This document shows positions 1 through 8,623 of a stretch of 64,000 bases of DNA, one piece after another (position 1 is the stretch's first letter; the number at the start of each line of letters is the position of its first letter). A model generated the notes under the pieces. The model had not been told where the DNA came from and did no database searches. It saw only the letters and a program-made list of their open reading frames with translations. The position numbers and the translations under genes were made by a program. The stretch is taken from the NCBI GenBank assembly GCA_025163595.1, contig CP104106.1:41596-105595 (forward strand). The letters run 5' to 3'. Origin of the DNA: Phaeobacter sp. G2. GTDB lineage: Bacteria > Pseudomonadota > Alphaproteobacteria > Rhodobacterales > Rhodobacteraceae.

Positions 1-1354
1 TCCTGTCTCGGCACAGGACAAAACCCCATACCGCGAGCATAGTGGCGTACTGCCTGACGGTACCACGTGGCTGATCCGTGTCCCCGAGAACTGGAACGGC
101 CGCCTGCTGCGTGATCTCGATTTCGCCAGCTTCATCCATGTCCCGGGCTACGCGCCCCGCTATGATGATCTGCTGGCGCGCGGCTATGCCTTTGCCGGTC
201 TGGCGCGCCATCCCTTGCGGCTCTGGCAATACGACCCGCAGCGCGAGATCTTGAACCTCCAGACCGTTCAGGACACCTTCACCCGGCTCGAACGCGAGCC
301 GGACATGGTGATGCAATACGGATGCTCCGGCGGCGGTCTGGACAGCCTTGCCTCGGCCGAAGATTTCCCGGACAAGATCGATGGCTCGGTGGTGCTTGCG
401 GCCCATACGCCGGTCTGGATTATGAGCAGTTTCCTGGACGGCTGGTTCGCGATGCGGGCGCTGTTGGCGGAAGATTACGTGGCACAGGGCCTGGGCCAGG
501 CCTCGGATCTGACGGTGGCCGGTCTGCCGAACGCAGGCGCGGGTGGCGATCGTAACCTCGACGCCATCCGGGCGTCGTGGAAGAGCGCGATCGAAAACGC
601 GGGCAAAACGCCCGAAGGTCGCGCCCGTCTGGCGCTCGCCTTTGCCATCGGCCAGTGGTCGCCCTGGATGGTCGAGGGCACCGACCTGCCCGACACGTCC
701 GATACCGCCGCGATGGCTGATATGGTGGTGAAATCGGCGATGCGCAATGCCGGCAATGTCGGCGGCACTGCGCGGCTGCTCTTCGAAAATGCGGCATCGG
801 GTCAGCAGTTGTCCGGCAACGAAGGCGTCGATTACGCCGCGTTCTACGCCAACGCCGCACCGGCGATGAAACAGCTGGTCGAGGCGCTTTATGCCGAAGC
901 CGATCTGGACCTTCAGGCCGACCTTGCGACGATTGACGCCGAACCCCGGATTGCGGCGTCGGACTATGCGCTCGACTTCTGGGCCGGGGACGGACGCACC
1001 ACGACCGGAGAGCTCGAAGTGCCCGCCATACGGATCCACATGCTGGGAGACTGGGCCATCCCCTATTCGCTGATGCAGGGGTACGAGGCGCTGGTTGAAC
1101 AGGCCGGCACCACCGACCACTATCGGCAGGCCCTCGTTCAGGGCACCGGGCACTGCGAATTCATGGCCGCGGAAAGCAGCGTGATCGTTGAAATTCTGGC
1201 CGAACGGATCGAGACCGGCACCTGGCCAGAGGTCACACCCGAGGCACTGAACACGGCAGCCGCCGCGTTGGAGACGGGCTCAGATCCCCGCTTCGTCGAA
1301 TTTGGCGACTGGCGCGTGGGGGCGTACAACCGCCCCTGGACGCCGAGCCAGTAA
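1..1354 (+). CDS. Alpha/beta-hydrolase-fold protein, 5' end outside window
   Basis: The reading frame is open from base 2 to the TAA at 1352-1354 with no convincing start inside the window, so the N-terminus lies upstream. The first residues read PVSAQDKTPYREHSG, which fits the region just after a signal peptide. A nucleophile elbow G-C-S-G-G-G sits near base 330 (YGCSGGG) and a late GTGHCEF motif near base 1145 supplies a plausible catalytic His. An acidic residue in between (HMLGDWAIPYS) could complete a Ser-Asp-His triad. This supports a secreted or periplasmic esterase or peptidase-like hydrolase; the substrate is unknown. It is followed by a GC-rich hairpin. Confidence 0.6.
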   Translation, partial: PVSAQDKTPYREHSGVLPDGTTWLIRVPENWNGRLLRDLDFASFIHVPGYAPRYDDLLARGYAFAGLARHPLRLWQYDPQREILNLQTVQDTFTRLEREPDMVMQYGCSGGGLDSLASAEDFPDKIDGSVVLAAHTPVWIMSSFLDGWFAMRALLAEDYVAQGLGQASDLTVAGLPNAGAGGDRNLDAIRASWKSAIENAGKTPEGRARLALAFAIGQWSPWMVEGTDLPDTSDTAAMADMVVKSAMRNAGNVGGTARLLFENAASGQQLSGNEGVDYAAFYANAAPAMKQLVEALYAEADLDLQADLATIDAEPRIAASDYALDFWAGDGRTTTGELEVPAIRIHMLGDWAIPYSLMQGYEALVEQAGTTDHYRQALVQGTGHCEFMAAESSVIVEILAERIETGTWPEVTPEALNTAAAALETGSDPRFVEFGDWRVGAYNRPWTPSQ

Positions 1355-1360
1355 CCCGTC

Positions 1361-1390
1361 GCGGGGCCCGCCCTCGTGGGTTGGCCCCGC
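1361..1390 (+). terminator. GC-rich hairpin after hydrolase gene
   Basis: GCGGGGCC (1361-1368) pairs with GGCCCCGC (1383-1390), starting six bases after the hydrolase stop codon. There is no clear T tract, so it may stop transcription weakly. It may also serve the convergent remnant next to it. Confidence 0.45.
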
Positions 1391-1392
1391 CT

Positions 1393-1518
1393 CTAGTGCG
1401 ACAGGTGCGAGACGCCGGAGATCAGCGAGTTGGTATAGTCACCCTGCGGATCTTCCAGCATCCGTGCAGTCGCTCCGCGTTCCACTACGTTGCCACCATA
1501 CATGACCATGTTGGTGTC
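1393..1518 (-). pseudogene. C-terminal remnant of a peptide-type ABC transporter ATPase
   Basis: On the minus strand the last 42 or so codons before the stop at 1393 read MVMYGGNVVERGATARML followed by EDPQGDYTNSLISGV. This is the typical C-terminal stretch of oligopeptide/dipeptide ABC ATPases (VVERG, then YT.SL). Walker A, the signature motif and Walker B are all missing, and the frame upstream of about base 1518 is unrelated. It is a decayed fragment with no expected function. It shows that the left flank of the neighbouring transposon is already rearranged DNA. Confidence 0.6.
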
Positions 1519-1693
1519 GCAGGTCCTCGCTGCAGCAGCATGGTGGCGCGACTGCTTCCCGAAGAACCTGCAAAATCTCCGTTCTGCACGCGGCGCCCGT
1601 TGCACCCGTAGACTGAATCCCAAGTCGCTACATACATCGACCTCAATCAGATTCAGTAGTTTGATGGAGCAGACACCGCTCTCCGACACGATA

Positions 1694-1723
1694 GAACCGG
1701 CGGGGGTGTAGCCCCGCCGGTTC
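1694..1723. terminator. Strong inverted repeat, terminator-like
   Basis: GAACCGGCGGGG (1694-1705) and CCCCGCCGGTTC (1712-1723) form a 12-bp perfect stem with a six-base loop, followed by ATTGTCTTT on the plus strand. It probably ended the ABC-transporter or a neighbouring transcript before the rearrangement. Confidence 0.5.
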
Positions 1724-1769
1724 ATTGTCTTTGCAGAGATGCAGGTGTCGCGCTTGTCTACTTCACGTC

Positions 1770-1845
1770 TGTCACTGTACCCTAATTAATCAGATTCTGC
1801 GGATTGGAAGCGTTTTCGGCAGATTCTGTACCCTTAATTGCAATA
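1770..1845. repeat. Transposon left end with two transposase-binding-type repeats
   Basis: The terminal TGTCA is followed by CTGTACCCTAATTAATCAGA (1775-1794). A second copy, CTGTACCCTTAATTGCAATA, lies at 1826-1845. Both match the repeats at the right end in inverted orientation. Confidence 0.8.
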
Positions 1846-1863
1846 TATCCACAGGGCGCTGCG

Positions 1864-2802
1864 TCAGTGGCTGACACAGCTTTGGCGCTTCCAGATTGCA
1901 TCGGCTCGTGCCAGAAGCGCTTGACGATCTGCATCGGCACCGAGCTCGGAGATGGCCTGACGGGCAGCGTCTAGGGCCTGCGCAGACGTCTTTTTGGGCG
2001 ACGTCGCCCTGGCAGATCGGTCAACGGGACTGCTTTCCTGCCGACGTCTTCGCGGAAGTCGCATATCGAGGTTCATCGACAGCTTGCGCACCTTCTCAAT
2101 CAAACGTCTGCGCTGAGGAAAGGCGCGTCGGAGATCCCAGAATGCTTGTTCATTTCCGCGCAGCAAGATGGCCACTCCCAATAATGGACGGGCTGAGCAG
2201 ACATCGACAGCTGCGAGTGCTATTGACCGCTCCAGTTGACACCGCGACGTGAGTGGCACGCTGTATACCAACTCAAGTACTTGTAAGAGGCACAGCGTAT
2301 GGCTGATCCGCTGCATGTGCCTCAGATCGGCGGCGGCAACCGCCGTCTTCAGCAATGCCGCGCCCCGAGCGGCGCGGACACGTAGCCTGTTTGATAGACC
2401 ATCGGCCGGATGCCTCGCCACAAGAGGTCGACCACAGTTTTCGCAAGTCAGCGACCAGGCGAAGCGCCAGTGGCGCAGGACCAGTCCCGAGGTTTGTTTC
2501 GAGCAGTTTGCGCAACTTTGGAAGTCATCGCTAGATACGCATTGAGCGGGATGATGCGTCGTGTCCGGGAGGGTCATGGCCGCGATCTCATCCCGGGTCT
2601 GCTGAACCGCCGGACATAGCCGAGCCCAGTTCACATGCCCAAGGTCACCCGCATGCTCCGGCACCCTGCCCTGCCCCAAACCGAGATAGCCGCAAAGCTC
2701 TTCGACGGAACAATGATTGGCCCGGGCCAACCGCCCGATCCAGCTCGAGAGAAGCTCGTCGGATACCGGTGGCGGTCGACGCGGCAATGGGTTCACGGTC
2801 AC
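1864..2802 (-). CDS. tniQ: TniQ transposition protein (TnsD/TniQ family)
   Basis: TniQ proteins help choose the target and bridge the transposase complex in Tn5053/Tn7-type elements. The N-terminal part has the family pattern of ELLSSWIGRLARANHCS followed by a Cys-rich zinc-binding region (CANCSKQTSG, then LTCENCGRPL, near residues 95-125). The start is taken as GTG at 2802, which overlaps the tniB stop codon (GTGA) and gives 312 residues. An in-frame longer version would reach into tniB. The C-terminal third is basic and less conserved. Confidence 0.85.
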   Translation of the reverse strand: MTVNPLPRRPPPVSDELLSSWIGRLARANHCSVEELCGYLGLGQGRVPEHAGDLGHVNWARLCPAVQQTRDEIAAMTLPDTTHHPAQCVSSDDFQSCANCSKQTSGLVLRHWRFAWSLTCENCGRPLVARHPADGLSNRLRVRAARGAALLKTAVAAADLRHMQRISHTLCLLQVLELVYSVPLTSRCQLERSIALAAVDVCSARPLLGVAILLRGNEQAFWDLRRAFPQRRRLIEKVRKLSMNLDMRLPRRRRQESSPVDRSARATSPKKTSAQALDAARQAISELGADADRQALLARADAIWKRQSCVSH

Positions 2803-3656
2803 CCGAACTCCGCGATGGGTTGGCGCGGAATGCTCCAAGCATGCTTCGCCCATACCGGCTGCCAGGCCTGAACGGCCTCATCGGTGATCCGCTCCTCACC
2901 CGTCTCGATCGCATCGATGGCCAAGGACTTGATCATGATGAACACGCGCGAGGTCACACCGCCCGTCACTTTCAGGATTGTCCGAAGCGACGCAACCGTG
3001 AGGCCCGACCGCTGCTCAAGTGCCATCGCGGCAATCAGCGTTTGGATGAGCCGAGAGAACTCCACGTCGTCCTCCCAGAGCGGCAGGTAGTGTTCGTCCA
3101 GGCGACGGGCCAGTTGGTCGTCACCGCGGACGGCCTCGAGCGCTTCGTTGACACCGAAAACGACAAGCGAGGCACAGAGATCGTTGGCCAAGAACCGCAG
3201 CATGTTCAGGAACCGGCGTTGCTCCCGGTAACTACCGGCAAGCAGATTGTGCACCTCGTCGATCATCAGCATCTTCAGGTCCATATCCCGAAGATGACTG
3301 AGCGCGCGGACCTCAAGTTCGGACACGGTATGCCGCCCCCACATCGGCGCCCCGATCGTCGAAAGGATGTGCTGGTAGAAGCGTCGCTCGTCCGGCGCTG
3401 GCGGCGCCTGAACCAGCAGGATGGGGGTCTTCGTGATGCCCAGTTCTGCGTTGTACTGCGTCGGATACTTGCTGGCCATGCGCTTGGCGATCATCGTCTT
3501 GCCAATACCGGAACTGCCATAGACCATCAGGCCAGGCATCCGGCTCTGCTGCGGCATTTCCATCAGGGACGTCAATCGGTTGAGAACAATCGTGGCACGG
3601 TCGAATGCGATCCAATGATCGCTGCGGATGCGGTCAATTCTTTCTTCTGGGGTCAT
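2799..3656 (-). CDS. tniB: TniB AAA+ ATPase (transposition helper)
   Basis: TniB/TnsC-type ATPases form filaments on target DNA and activate the transposase. Visible motifs are Walker A (VYGSSGIGKTMIAKRM, near residue 50), Walker B (LKMLMIDEVHNLL, near residue 130) and a sensor-like Asn (VVFGVNEAL). The ATG at 3656 follows GAAGAG at a good distance and overlaps the end of tniA by 23 bases, giving 285 residues, a normal family length. The gene overlaps tniQ downstream, so translation of the three genes is probably coupled. Confidence 0.9.
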   Translation of the reverse strand: MTPEERIDRIRSDHWIAFDRATIVLNRLTSLMEMPQQSRMPGLMVYGSSGIGKTMIAKRMASKYPTQYNAELGITKTPILLVQAPPAPDERRFYQHILSTIGAPMWGRHTVSELEVRALSHLRDMDLKMLMIDEVHNLLAGSYREQRRFLNMLRFLANDLCASLVVFGVNEALEAVRGDDQLARRLDEHYLPLWEDDVEFSRLIQTLIAAMALEQRSGLTVASLRTILKVTGGVTSRVFIMIKSLAIDAIETGEERITDEAVQAWQPVWAKHAWSIPRQPIAEFG

Positions 3657-5262
3657 CAAACTCTTCAATCGGATAAGTGGGGAGGTCTGGGTTACCAGTG
3701 TCGATGGCGAACATTTCTCGGGACGGATCGCGGCGCGGCTGGTGCTTGGGAAGCCGCGTCTCGCGTTCGCTCTCCAGACGGGCGGTCCTTGTCTTCTGAC
3801 GCGCCGCCTCGGCCAGTCGTCTCTGCGCGTCGATCACCTGGAACAAGGCCTTCTCGTTGATCCGACCGCCATGCCTGTCTTGCCATTCCTTCCGCGCCCG
3901 ACGACTTTCCCAAAGCGATATCCGAGGGTGGCTCAGATCCCGATACCGAGCCGGGATCATGCGGCCATCATTGACGAGAACCCAGACCTGCGACAGGTCC
4001 CGCGGGTCGTACTTCACCTGCACCTTGCCGCTGCCCCGTCCGACCAACGACGCGAAGGCATCACTCCAGTAGTGCACCCCAAAGAGAGTGATCCCAGTGC
4101 GCCCGAGCTGGCGCAACTCAAAAGGCAGGAAGCTTGTCCGGAAGGCTTCGACATCGACAACCTGCCGCCCCGCAGTGTCTCCGCCCAAGTCAGCCCAAGC
4201 GGCCAGCGGCGTTCGCCCGAGGGCTTCGTGGCGGGTATTGTGGTAGCGGCAAATCTCCAGATGAAGCCAGTCCTCGAACTCGGCCAGGGTCAGAGCCGCA
4301 TGTTTCTCGCTGTCATAATCGCCCTTCTCGGCAGCGGAGGATTGCGTGGTCCCGGGCAAAACATGAACAGCCCCCATGGCCGTTCCGATCAAACGTTCGA
4401 TATGACCTCCGAAGTGCGTTGCACCAGGCGGGCGGTACTCGACGGCAATGCCCCAATCTTCGCAGGCCGATGAGAAGGCGTCGCTGTGGAACTCCTGCGC
4501 GTTATCGACATGGATCGCCTTCGGGATGCCGGATGTCGGCCAGACCAATTCTTCCAGCTTCCCTGGGACGTGGATCGATTTCCGACGCACACAATGATCG
4601 AGGCAGAGCGCGATCGAAAGAACTGATGGTGCATCAAAGCTGACGAAGACCCCGAGAACGATCCGGGTTGCAACATCGATGGCTACCGTCAAATATGGGC
4701 GCGCAAGCGGTCGCCGATCCACGTGATCGACCAAAATGATGTCGGCCAAGGTGTGATCGATCTGAACAATTTCCAGTGGCGTTCCAACCGCAAGCCGGCC
4801 CGGACGTGCCGCAAAAGTCTTGTTCGCCTCCTTGGCACCACGGCGCTTTCTAACAATCTCTTTCTCGTCCATTGCATCGAGCCGAGCTTTCAGCGTTTTT
4901 CGTGCCGGTGGCTGGAAGCCCTTTGCCTCGCATTCCGAACGGATCTCACGCCAAATTCGCAGAAAGCTGGAGCGTTCGCGGACCAGATAATAGCGCCGTA
5001 GGCGTTCATCGATGAGGTCTTCGACTTCTCGCGCGATCCGTTTCGACCCCGGTTTCGGCCCCCGGCGACTGAGTTCCAGTGCTGCGGCCCGCCCATCGTT
5101 CTCGCGCAAACGGCGGTAAAGCGACCAGGTGTGGCTCTTCGCCAAACCTAGTTCCCAAGCAGCATCTCCGATTGCCGCACTGATCGGCTCACCCTTCTTC
5201 TCAAGTTCCAGGATCGGACGGAGGACTGCTGCTCGATGTTTTGCAAGACGCTCGCTGACCAC
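3634..5262 (-). CDS. tniA: TniA DDE transposase (Mu/retroviral integrase fold)
   Basis: This is the strand-transfer enzyme of the element. An N-terminal helix-turn-helix region of about 120 residues is followed by the rve integrase core. The catalytic acidic residues are visible in VQIDHTLADI, IHVDNAQEFHS and GGHIERLIG (D-D-E), and a Mu-type beta-barrel follows (LFGVHYWSDAF, VKYDPRDLS). GTG at 5262 gives 542 residues; an AGGGAT element lies upstream. It reads away from the right end, next to the repeats it is expected to bind. Confidence 0.92.
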   Translation of the reverse strand: MVSERLAKHRAAVLRPILELEKKGEPISAAIGDAAWELGLAKSHTWSLYRRLRENDGRAAALELSRRGPKPGSKRIAREVEDLIDERLRRYYLVRERSSFLRIWREIRSECEAKGFQPPARKTLKARLDAMDEKEIVRKRRGAKEANKTFAARPGRLAVGTPLEIVQIDHTLADIILVDHVDRRPLARPYLTVAIDVATRIVLGVFVSFDAPSVLSIALCLDHCVRRKSIHVPGKLEELVWPTSGIPKAIHVDNAQEFHSDAFSSACEDWGIAVEYRPPGATHFGGHIERLIGTAMGAVHVLPGTTQSSAAEKGDYDSEKHAALTLAEFEDWLHLEICRYHNTRHEALGRTPLAAWADLGGDTAGRQVVDVEAFRTSFLPFELRQLGRTGITLFGVHYWSDAFASLVGRGSGKVQVKYDPRDLSQVWVLVNDGRMIPARYRDLSHPRISLWESRRARKEWQDRHGGRINEKALFQVIDAQRRLAEAARQKTRTARLESERETRLPKHQPRRDPSREMFAIDTGNPDLPTYPIEEFDDPRRKN

Positions 5263-5310
5263 GCCAATCCCTGCCCTATTCCTGTCAGCACTTATCCACA
5301 GAACTGACCG

Positions 5311-5432
5311 TATGCTAATAAAGGGTACAGTATGGCAATTAACGGTACAATATGAAAATTAAGGGTACATCGTGCCGCTGAAAACAAACGATAATTTTAA
5401 AGGCAATTCTGATTAATGAGGGTACAGTGACA
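5311..5432. repeat. Transposon right end: three 20-bp tandem repeats plus terminal repeat
   Basis: Three head-to-tail 20-bp units lie at 5311-5330, 5331-5350 and 5351-5370, all of the form TATG-N-A-AT-(T/A)AA-GGTACA. A fourth unit, TCTGATTAATGAGGGTACAG (5409-5428), is fused to the terminal TGACA (5428-5432). Asymmetric repeat numbers at the two ends (two left, four right) are usual for Tn7/Tn5053-type elements. Confidence 0.8.
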
Positions 5433-6454
5433 CCTGGATCAACAAGTTCTACATTCTGGACATGCAGCCGAAGAACAGCCTGGTGCGCTACATGCTGGAT
5501 CGGGGGCATTCCGTGTTCGTGATTTCCTGGGTCAACCCGACCAGCGATCACGCGGACAAGGATTTTGCTGATTACATGAAACTCGGACCGCTGGCCGCGC
5601 TTGATGCCATTCGCGACATCACCCGCGAAGAAAAGGCCAATATCCTCGGTTTCTGCATTGGTGGCATCCTGGTGACGGCAACGCTGGCTTACCTCGCAGC
5701 CATTGGTGATGACCGGGTCAATTCCGCCACGACACTGGCCACCATGGTCGATTTCAAGGACGTGGGCGAAATCGGCGTCTTCGTCGATGAAAACCGGCTG
5801 GAAGTCCTGCGTGCGCATATGGAAGAGAAAGGCTATCTTGAAGCCTATCACTTGCAGGACATGTTCTCGATGCTTCGCGAGAACGATTTGATCTGGTCGT
5901 TCTTCGAGGCCAATTACCTGCGCGGTCGGAAACCCCGGGCTTTCGACCTTTTGTATTGGAATTCGGATTCCACACGACTGCCTGCGGCCATGCTGCTTTG
6001 GTATCTCAAAGAGGTCTATCTAGAGAACCGGCTGCGCCAGCCCGGTGGATTGGAAATGAACGGTGTCAAGATCGATCTGAGCAAGATCGAAACGCCGGTT
6101 TTCGTACTTGCCACGTCCGAGGATCACATCGCCCCCTGGACCTCGATTTATCCAGCGACGCAGATACTCGGCGGCGAGGTTGAATTTGTCCTTGGCGGCT
6201 CGGGCCATATTGCCGGAGTCATCAACCCCCCGACCGAACGTGCCAAATACGGTTTCAGAAAAAGCGACACCTATCCGCCAGAACCAGCGAATTTTCTGAC
6301 CAAGGCCACGGAAATGCCGGGGTCGTGGTGGCCCTACTGGGCGGACTGGCTCGAGGCCAAAGACGGCAAGACCGTCAAGCCTCGAAAGCCCGTCAACCGC
6401 GGAAAGTACAAATCCATCGAGCCGGCACCGGGAAGCTACGTTCGGGCGAATTGA
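5433..6454 (+). pseudogene. phaC: Class I PHA synthase, 5'-truncated by transposon
   Basis: The frame enters from the transposon end and at once reads WINKFYILDMQPKNSLVRYM, a mid-protein block of class I polyhydroxyalkanoate synthases. The lipase-like box with the catalytic Cys (GFCIGGILV), the Asp (ATSEDHIAPW) and the His (GGSGHIAGVI) are all intact, as is the C-terminus to the stop. About 340 residues remain of the roughly 600 usual in the family. The N-terminal domain and any native promoter are missing. An internal ATG at 5462 could in principle be used, but activity without the N-terminal half is unlikely. Confidence 0.85.
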
Positions 6455-6768
6455 GACCGCGTTCCATGACAGGGATATGTGGTCGTTCGGTACTGCCGGA
6501 AATCGCCGCGAAACCTGAACGCCATCCCTCGTGAAGCGGAACGACCGGAAATCCTATCCCTATTGAACCAAGCATCAAACGTCTTGCATTCCTCGGCATA
6601 ATCAAATGGCCGGTAGCGGATACTCCTGTGCATATGTGGGCAGGGCAACGATCTTCGTCAGATTTCACCGAATGAATTGCCCCCCAATCAACCGGCATTC
6701 CGAAATCCCGACTGTGACTGGTCTGGTTGTATGCCGAAATTGAGCGCAAAAACACAGCATTGGGTGCG
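6455..6768. other. Intergenic region, no gene recognised
   Basis: This is 314 bases between the phaC remnant and the convergent TetR gene. Short frames exist on both strands, but none resembles a known family or has a good ribosome site. No clear terminator hairpin was found. Confidence 0.5.
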
Positions 6769-7380
6769 CTAGGCTCGTATTCCATCGCTGACAAGTTCAA
6801 GGATCTGGTTGGCAATAACCTCAGGAGGTTCCGAACCGTCAGGGTTGTACCACTCCGGCATCTGGTTGAAGGCCGAGAACAGCACCTGCGCCAGTCTTTT
6901 TGTTGAACTTTGGCGGATCGATTTGTCTTCAATGCCGGCCTTGATGATCTCTTCAAGGAAATCCTGACCATCGCGCAGGGTCTGGCGCAGTTTGTCCTGG
7001 TTTCTGCCCGTGAGGTTGCGGCGCGCCTCGCGCATCAATGAGGAACCGAAATCACTCACAACCAATGCGGCGTAAGAACGAAAAAACACGCGCAACCTGT
7101 CAAGGCCGTTGCCAGTTGATACCTGGGCCGCGTCAAAGCAAAGCTTGACCCCTTCCAGCGACACCAATGAGCACTGCATCAGGATGTCTTCCTTGTTGCG
7201 GGCGTAGTAATAGAGTGCAGGCTTGGTCAGATCGAGTTCGGCGGCGATATCATCGAGCGAGGTTTTCTTGTAACCGACTGTCGAAAACAGTCTCGCCGCA
7301 ACGTCCAACACGGCACGGCGCTTCAGTTCCTGCTGCTCTTCGACGTCTTTTGTCTTTCTATGCCACTGGATTGCAGGCAC
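6769..7380 (-). CDS. TetR/AcrR-family transcriptional regulator
   Basis: This is the last gene of the twelve-gene operon and its probable autoregulator. The N-terminal helix-turn-helix is clear: AVLDVAARLFSTVGYKKTSL, then DIAAELDLTKPALYYYARNK. A ligand-binding domain of about 140 residues follows. GTG at 7380 is chosen because GAGGG lies six bases upstream; the protein then starts VPAIQWHRK and has 203 residues. The likely effector is an acyl-CoA or other pathway intermediate, which is inferred from its neighbours. A related truncated TetR gene lies at 23.85 kb, and a TetR-type palindrome lies in the operon promoter (19040-19061). Confidence 0.88.
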   Translation of the reverse strand: MPAIQWHRKTKDVEEQQELKRRAVLDVAARLFSTVGYKKTSLDDIAAELDLTKPALYYYARNKEDILMQCSLVSLEGVKLCFDAAQVSTGNGLDRLRVFFRSYAALVVSDFGSSLMREARRNLTGRNQDKLRQTLRDGQDFLEEIIKAGIEDKSIRQSSTKRLAQVLFSAFNQMPEWYNPDGSEPPEVIANQILELVSDGIRA

Positions 7381-7442
7381 ATGACCCTCGCTTGAAATTG
7401 TGCGCCGGGCGAGAATTCTTCCCGCCCGGCATCTTACCAAGT

Positions 7443-8603
7443 TTAGTAGTCGAGGCCCCGGGCTGCAACTGTCCAGGCGCCGTTTTCAACCTTGGCCAGG
7501 ATCAGCGTTTCCACCCCCTGGTGATCTTCGGGGCCGAAGCTGACGGTCTGGCCGCCGATCGGATCGACATAACCATTGATCGCTTCGGTCGCGGCAAGGA
7601 ACCCTTCGGTGGTCAACTCCGGACCGGCCGCTTCGAGCGCGGTTGCGATCAGATCGATGAAGATATAGCCAAGCTGGGCCTGCGGCGCCATTTTCTCGCC
7701 GTAGATCTCGGCATAGCTTTCGAGGATGCGCTTGGCTTCTCCATCGGCGCTGCCAGCTTCGGCATAGACGAAAGGCGACACCAAATGCAGCCCTTCCATC
7801 GCGCCATCGGCCGCCTGGGCCACGGCGTCCATGTAAGGCACCATGCTGGCCACGAAAGTGGGCTCAAAACCCAGCTTCTTGGCAGTGGCAACGATACGGA
7901 TCGTGTCGCCCACGCCGGTTGACAGGAACACGATATCGCAGCCGGCATTCTTCAGCGTGGTTACCGACGAGACCATGTCTGTCTCGGTGGCCGAATGCTC
8001 GGTCTTGGCGGCGATCTCCATGCCGATCTCGTGCAATTGCTGCTCAACACCCAGCGTCATCGACTCGCCCGCTTCATTGGCGATCTGCGCGACGCAGGGC
8101 GTCTCAAACCCGCCGTTTGCGTGGAAATAGGCCACGCCCGCGCGGAACTGTTCCGTATAGGAGCGGAAAAAGGCGTATTTCATCGGGTGGAGTGGCTCGG
8201 CCATCTCGGCGGCTGCCGAGATCGGGTACATGTTGGGCACACCAGCATCCAGCTGCTGCGGCATCACGGCCAGGTTCATCGGCGTGCCAAGCGCGCCGAC
8301 CATGGTAAAGACCTTGTCGCGGCGCAACAGCTTGTTGGCGGCCTGAATGGCGCGCGGCACCTGATATTGCATGTCCTCGATCACGATCTCAAGCTGGCGG
8401 CCATGGATACCGCCGGTGGCATTGATCTCGTCCACGCGCATGCGCAGACCGTTGGCTTCGGGCACACCCCAGACAGCCAGCGGACCGCTGAGATCGGTAT
8501 AGGCGCCAAGCGTGATCTTGTCGTCGGTCACGCCTTGCGGATCGGCGATCGCCGCCCCGGCGGCCAGCGCGGAAAATGCCAGCGCGATTGCAAACTTCTT
8601 CAT
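7443..8603 (-). CDS. Periplasmic branched-chain amino acid-type substrate-binding protein
   Basis: This is a LivJ-type solute-binding protein of 386 residues that serves the LivHMGF permease encoded upstream in the operon. It begins with a signal peptide (MKKFAIALAFSALAAGAAIA) cleaved before DPQGV. The Peripla_BP_6 fold is recognised from ITLGAYTDLSGPLAVWG and from the repeated Rossmann-like strands. A GGGAGG ribosome site precedes the ATG. Family members bind many ligands besides amino acids, including aromatic acids and short organic acids. Its link with acyl-CoA enzymes argues for an organic acid ligand here. Confidence 0.88.
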   Translation of the reverse strand: MKKFAIALAFSALAAGAAIADPQGVTDDKITLGAYTDLSGPLAVWGVPEANGLRMRVDEINATGGIHGRQLEIVIEDMQYQVPRAIQAANKLLRRDKVFTMVGALGTPMNLAVMPQQLDAGVPNMYPISAAAEMAEPLHPMKYAFFRSYTEQFRAGVAYFHANGGFETPCVAQIANEAGESMTLGVEQQLHEIGMEIAAKTEHSATETDMVSSVTTLKNAGCDIVFLSTGVGDTIRIVATAKKLGFEPTFVASMVPYMDAVAQAADGAMEGLHLVSPFVYAEAGSADGEAKRILESYAEIYGEKMAPQAQLGYIFIDLIATALEAAGPELTTEGFLAATEAINGYVDPIGGQTVSFGPEDHQGVETLILAKVENGAWTVAARGLDY

Positions 8604-8623
8604 GATTTCCTCCCTTTCAAGGT

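Larger units (their letters stand above)
1770..5432 (-). mobile_element. Tn5053/Tn402-like transposon with tniA, tniB, tniQ only
   Basis: The 3.66-kb element is bounded by inverted ends that start TGTCACTGTACCCT (1770 onward, and the reverse complement of the sequence ending at 5432), with 20-bp transposase-binding-type repeats inside both ends. The three genes overlap and read toward the left end in the order tniA-tniB-tniQ. No resolvase gene (tniR) and no cargo are present. The five bases outside each end (ACGTC on the left, CCTGG on the right) do not match, so there is no target duplication. The right end lies inside phaC, whose 5' half is missing. This suggests that deletion or recombination followed insertion. 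Confidence 0.85.

Noticed and set aside
2769..3860. Plus-strand frame across tniB
   Set aside because: Fully opposite tniB and the end of tniA, whose Walker and DDE motifs are certain.
1765..5437. Target-site duplication around the tni transposon
   Set aside because: Compared ACGTC (left) with CCTGG (right); they do not match, so no duplication is claimed.
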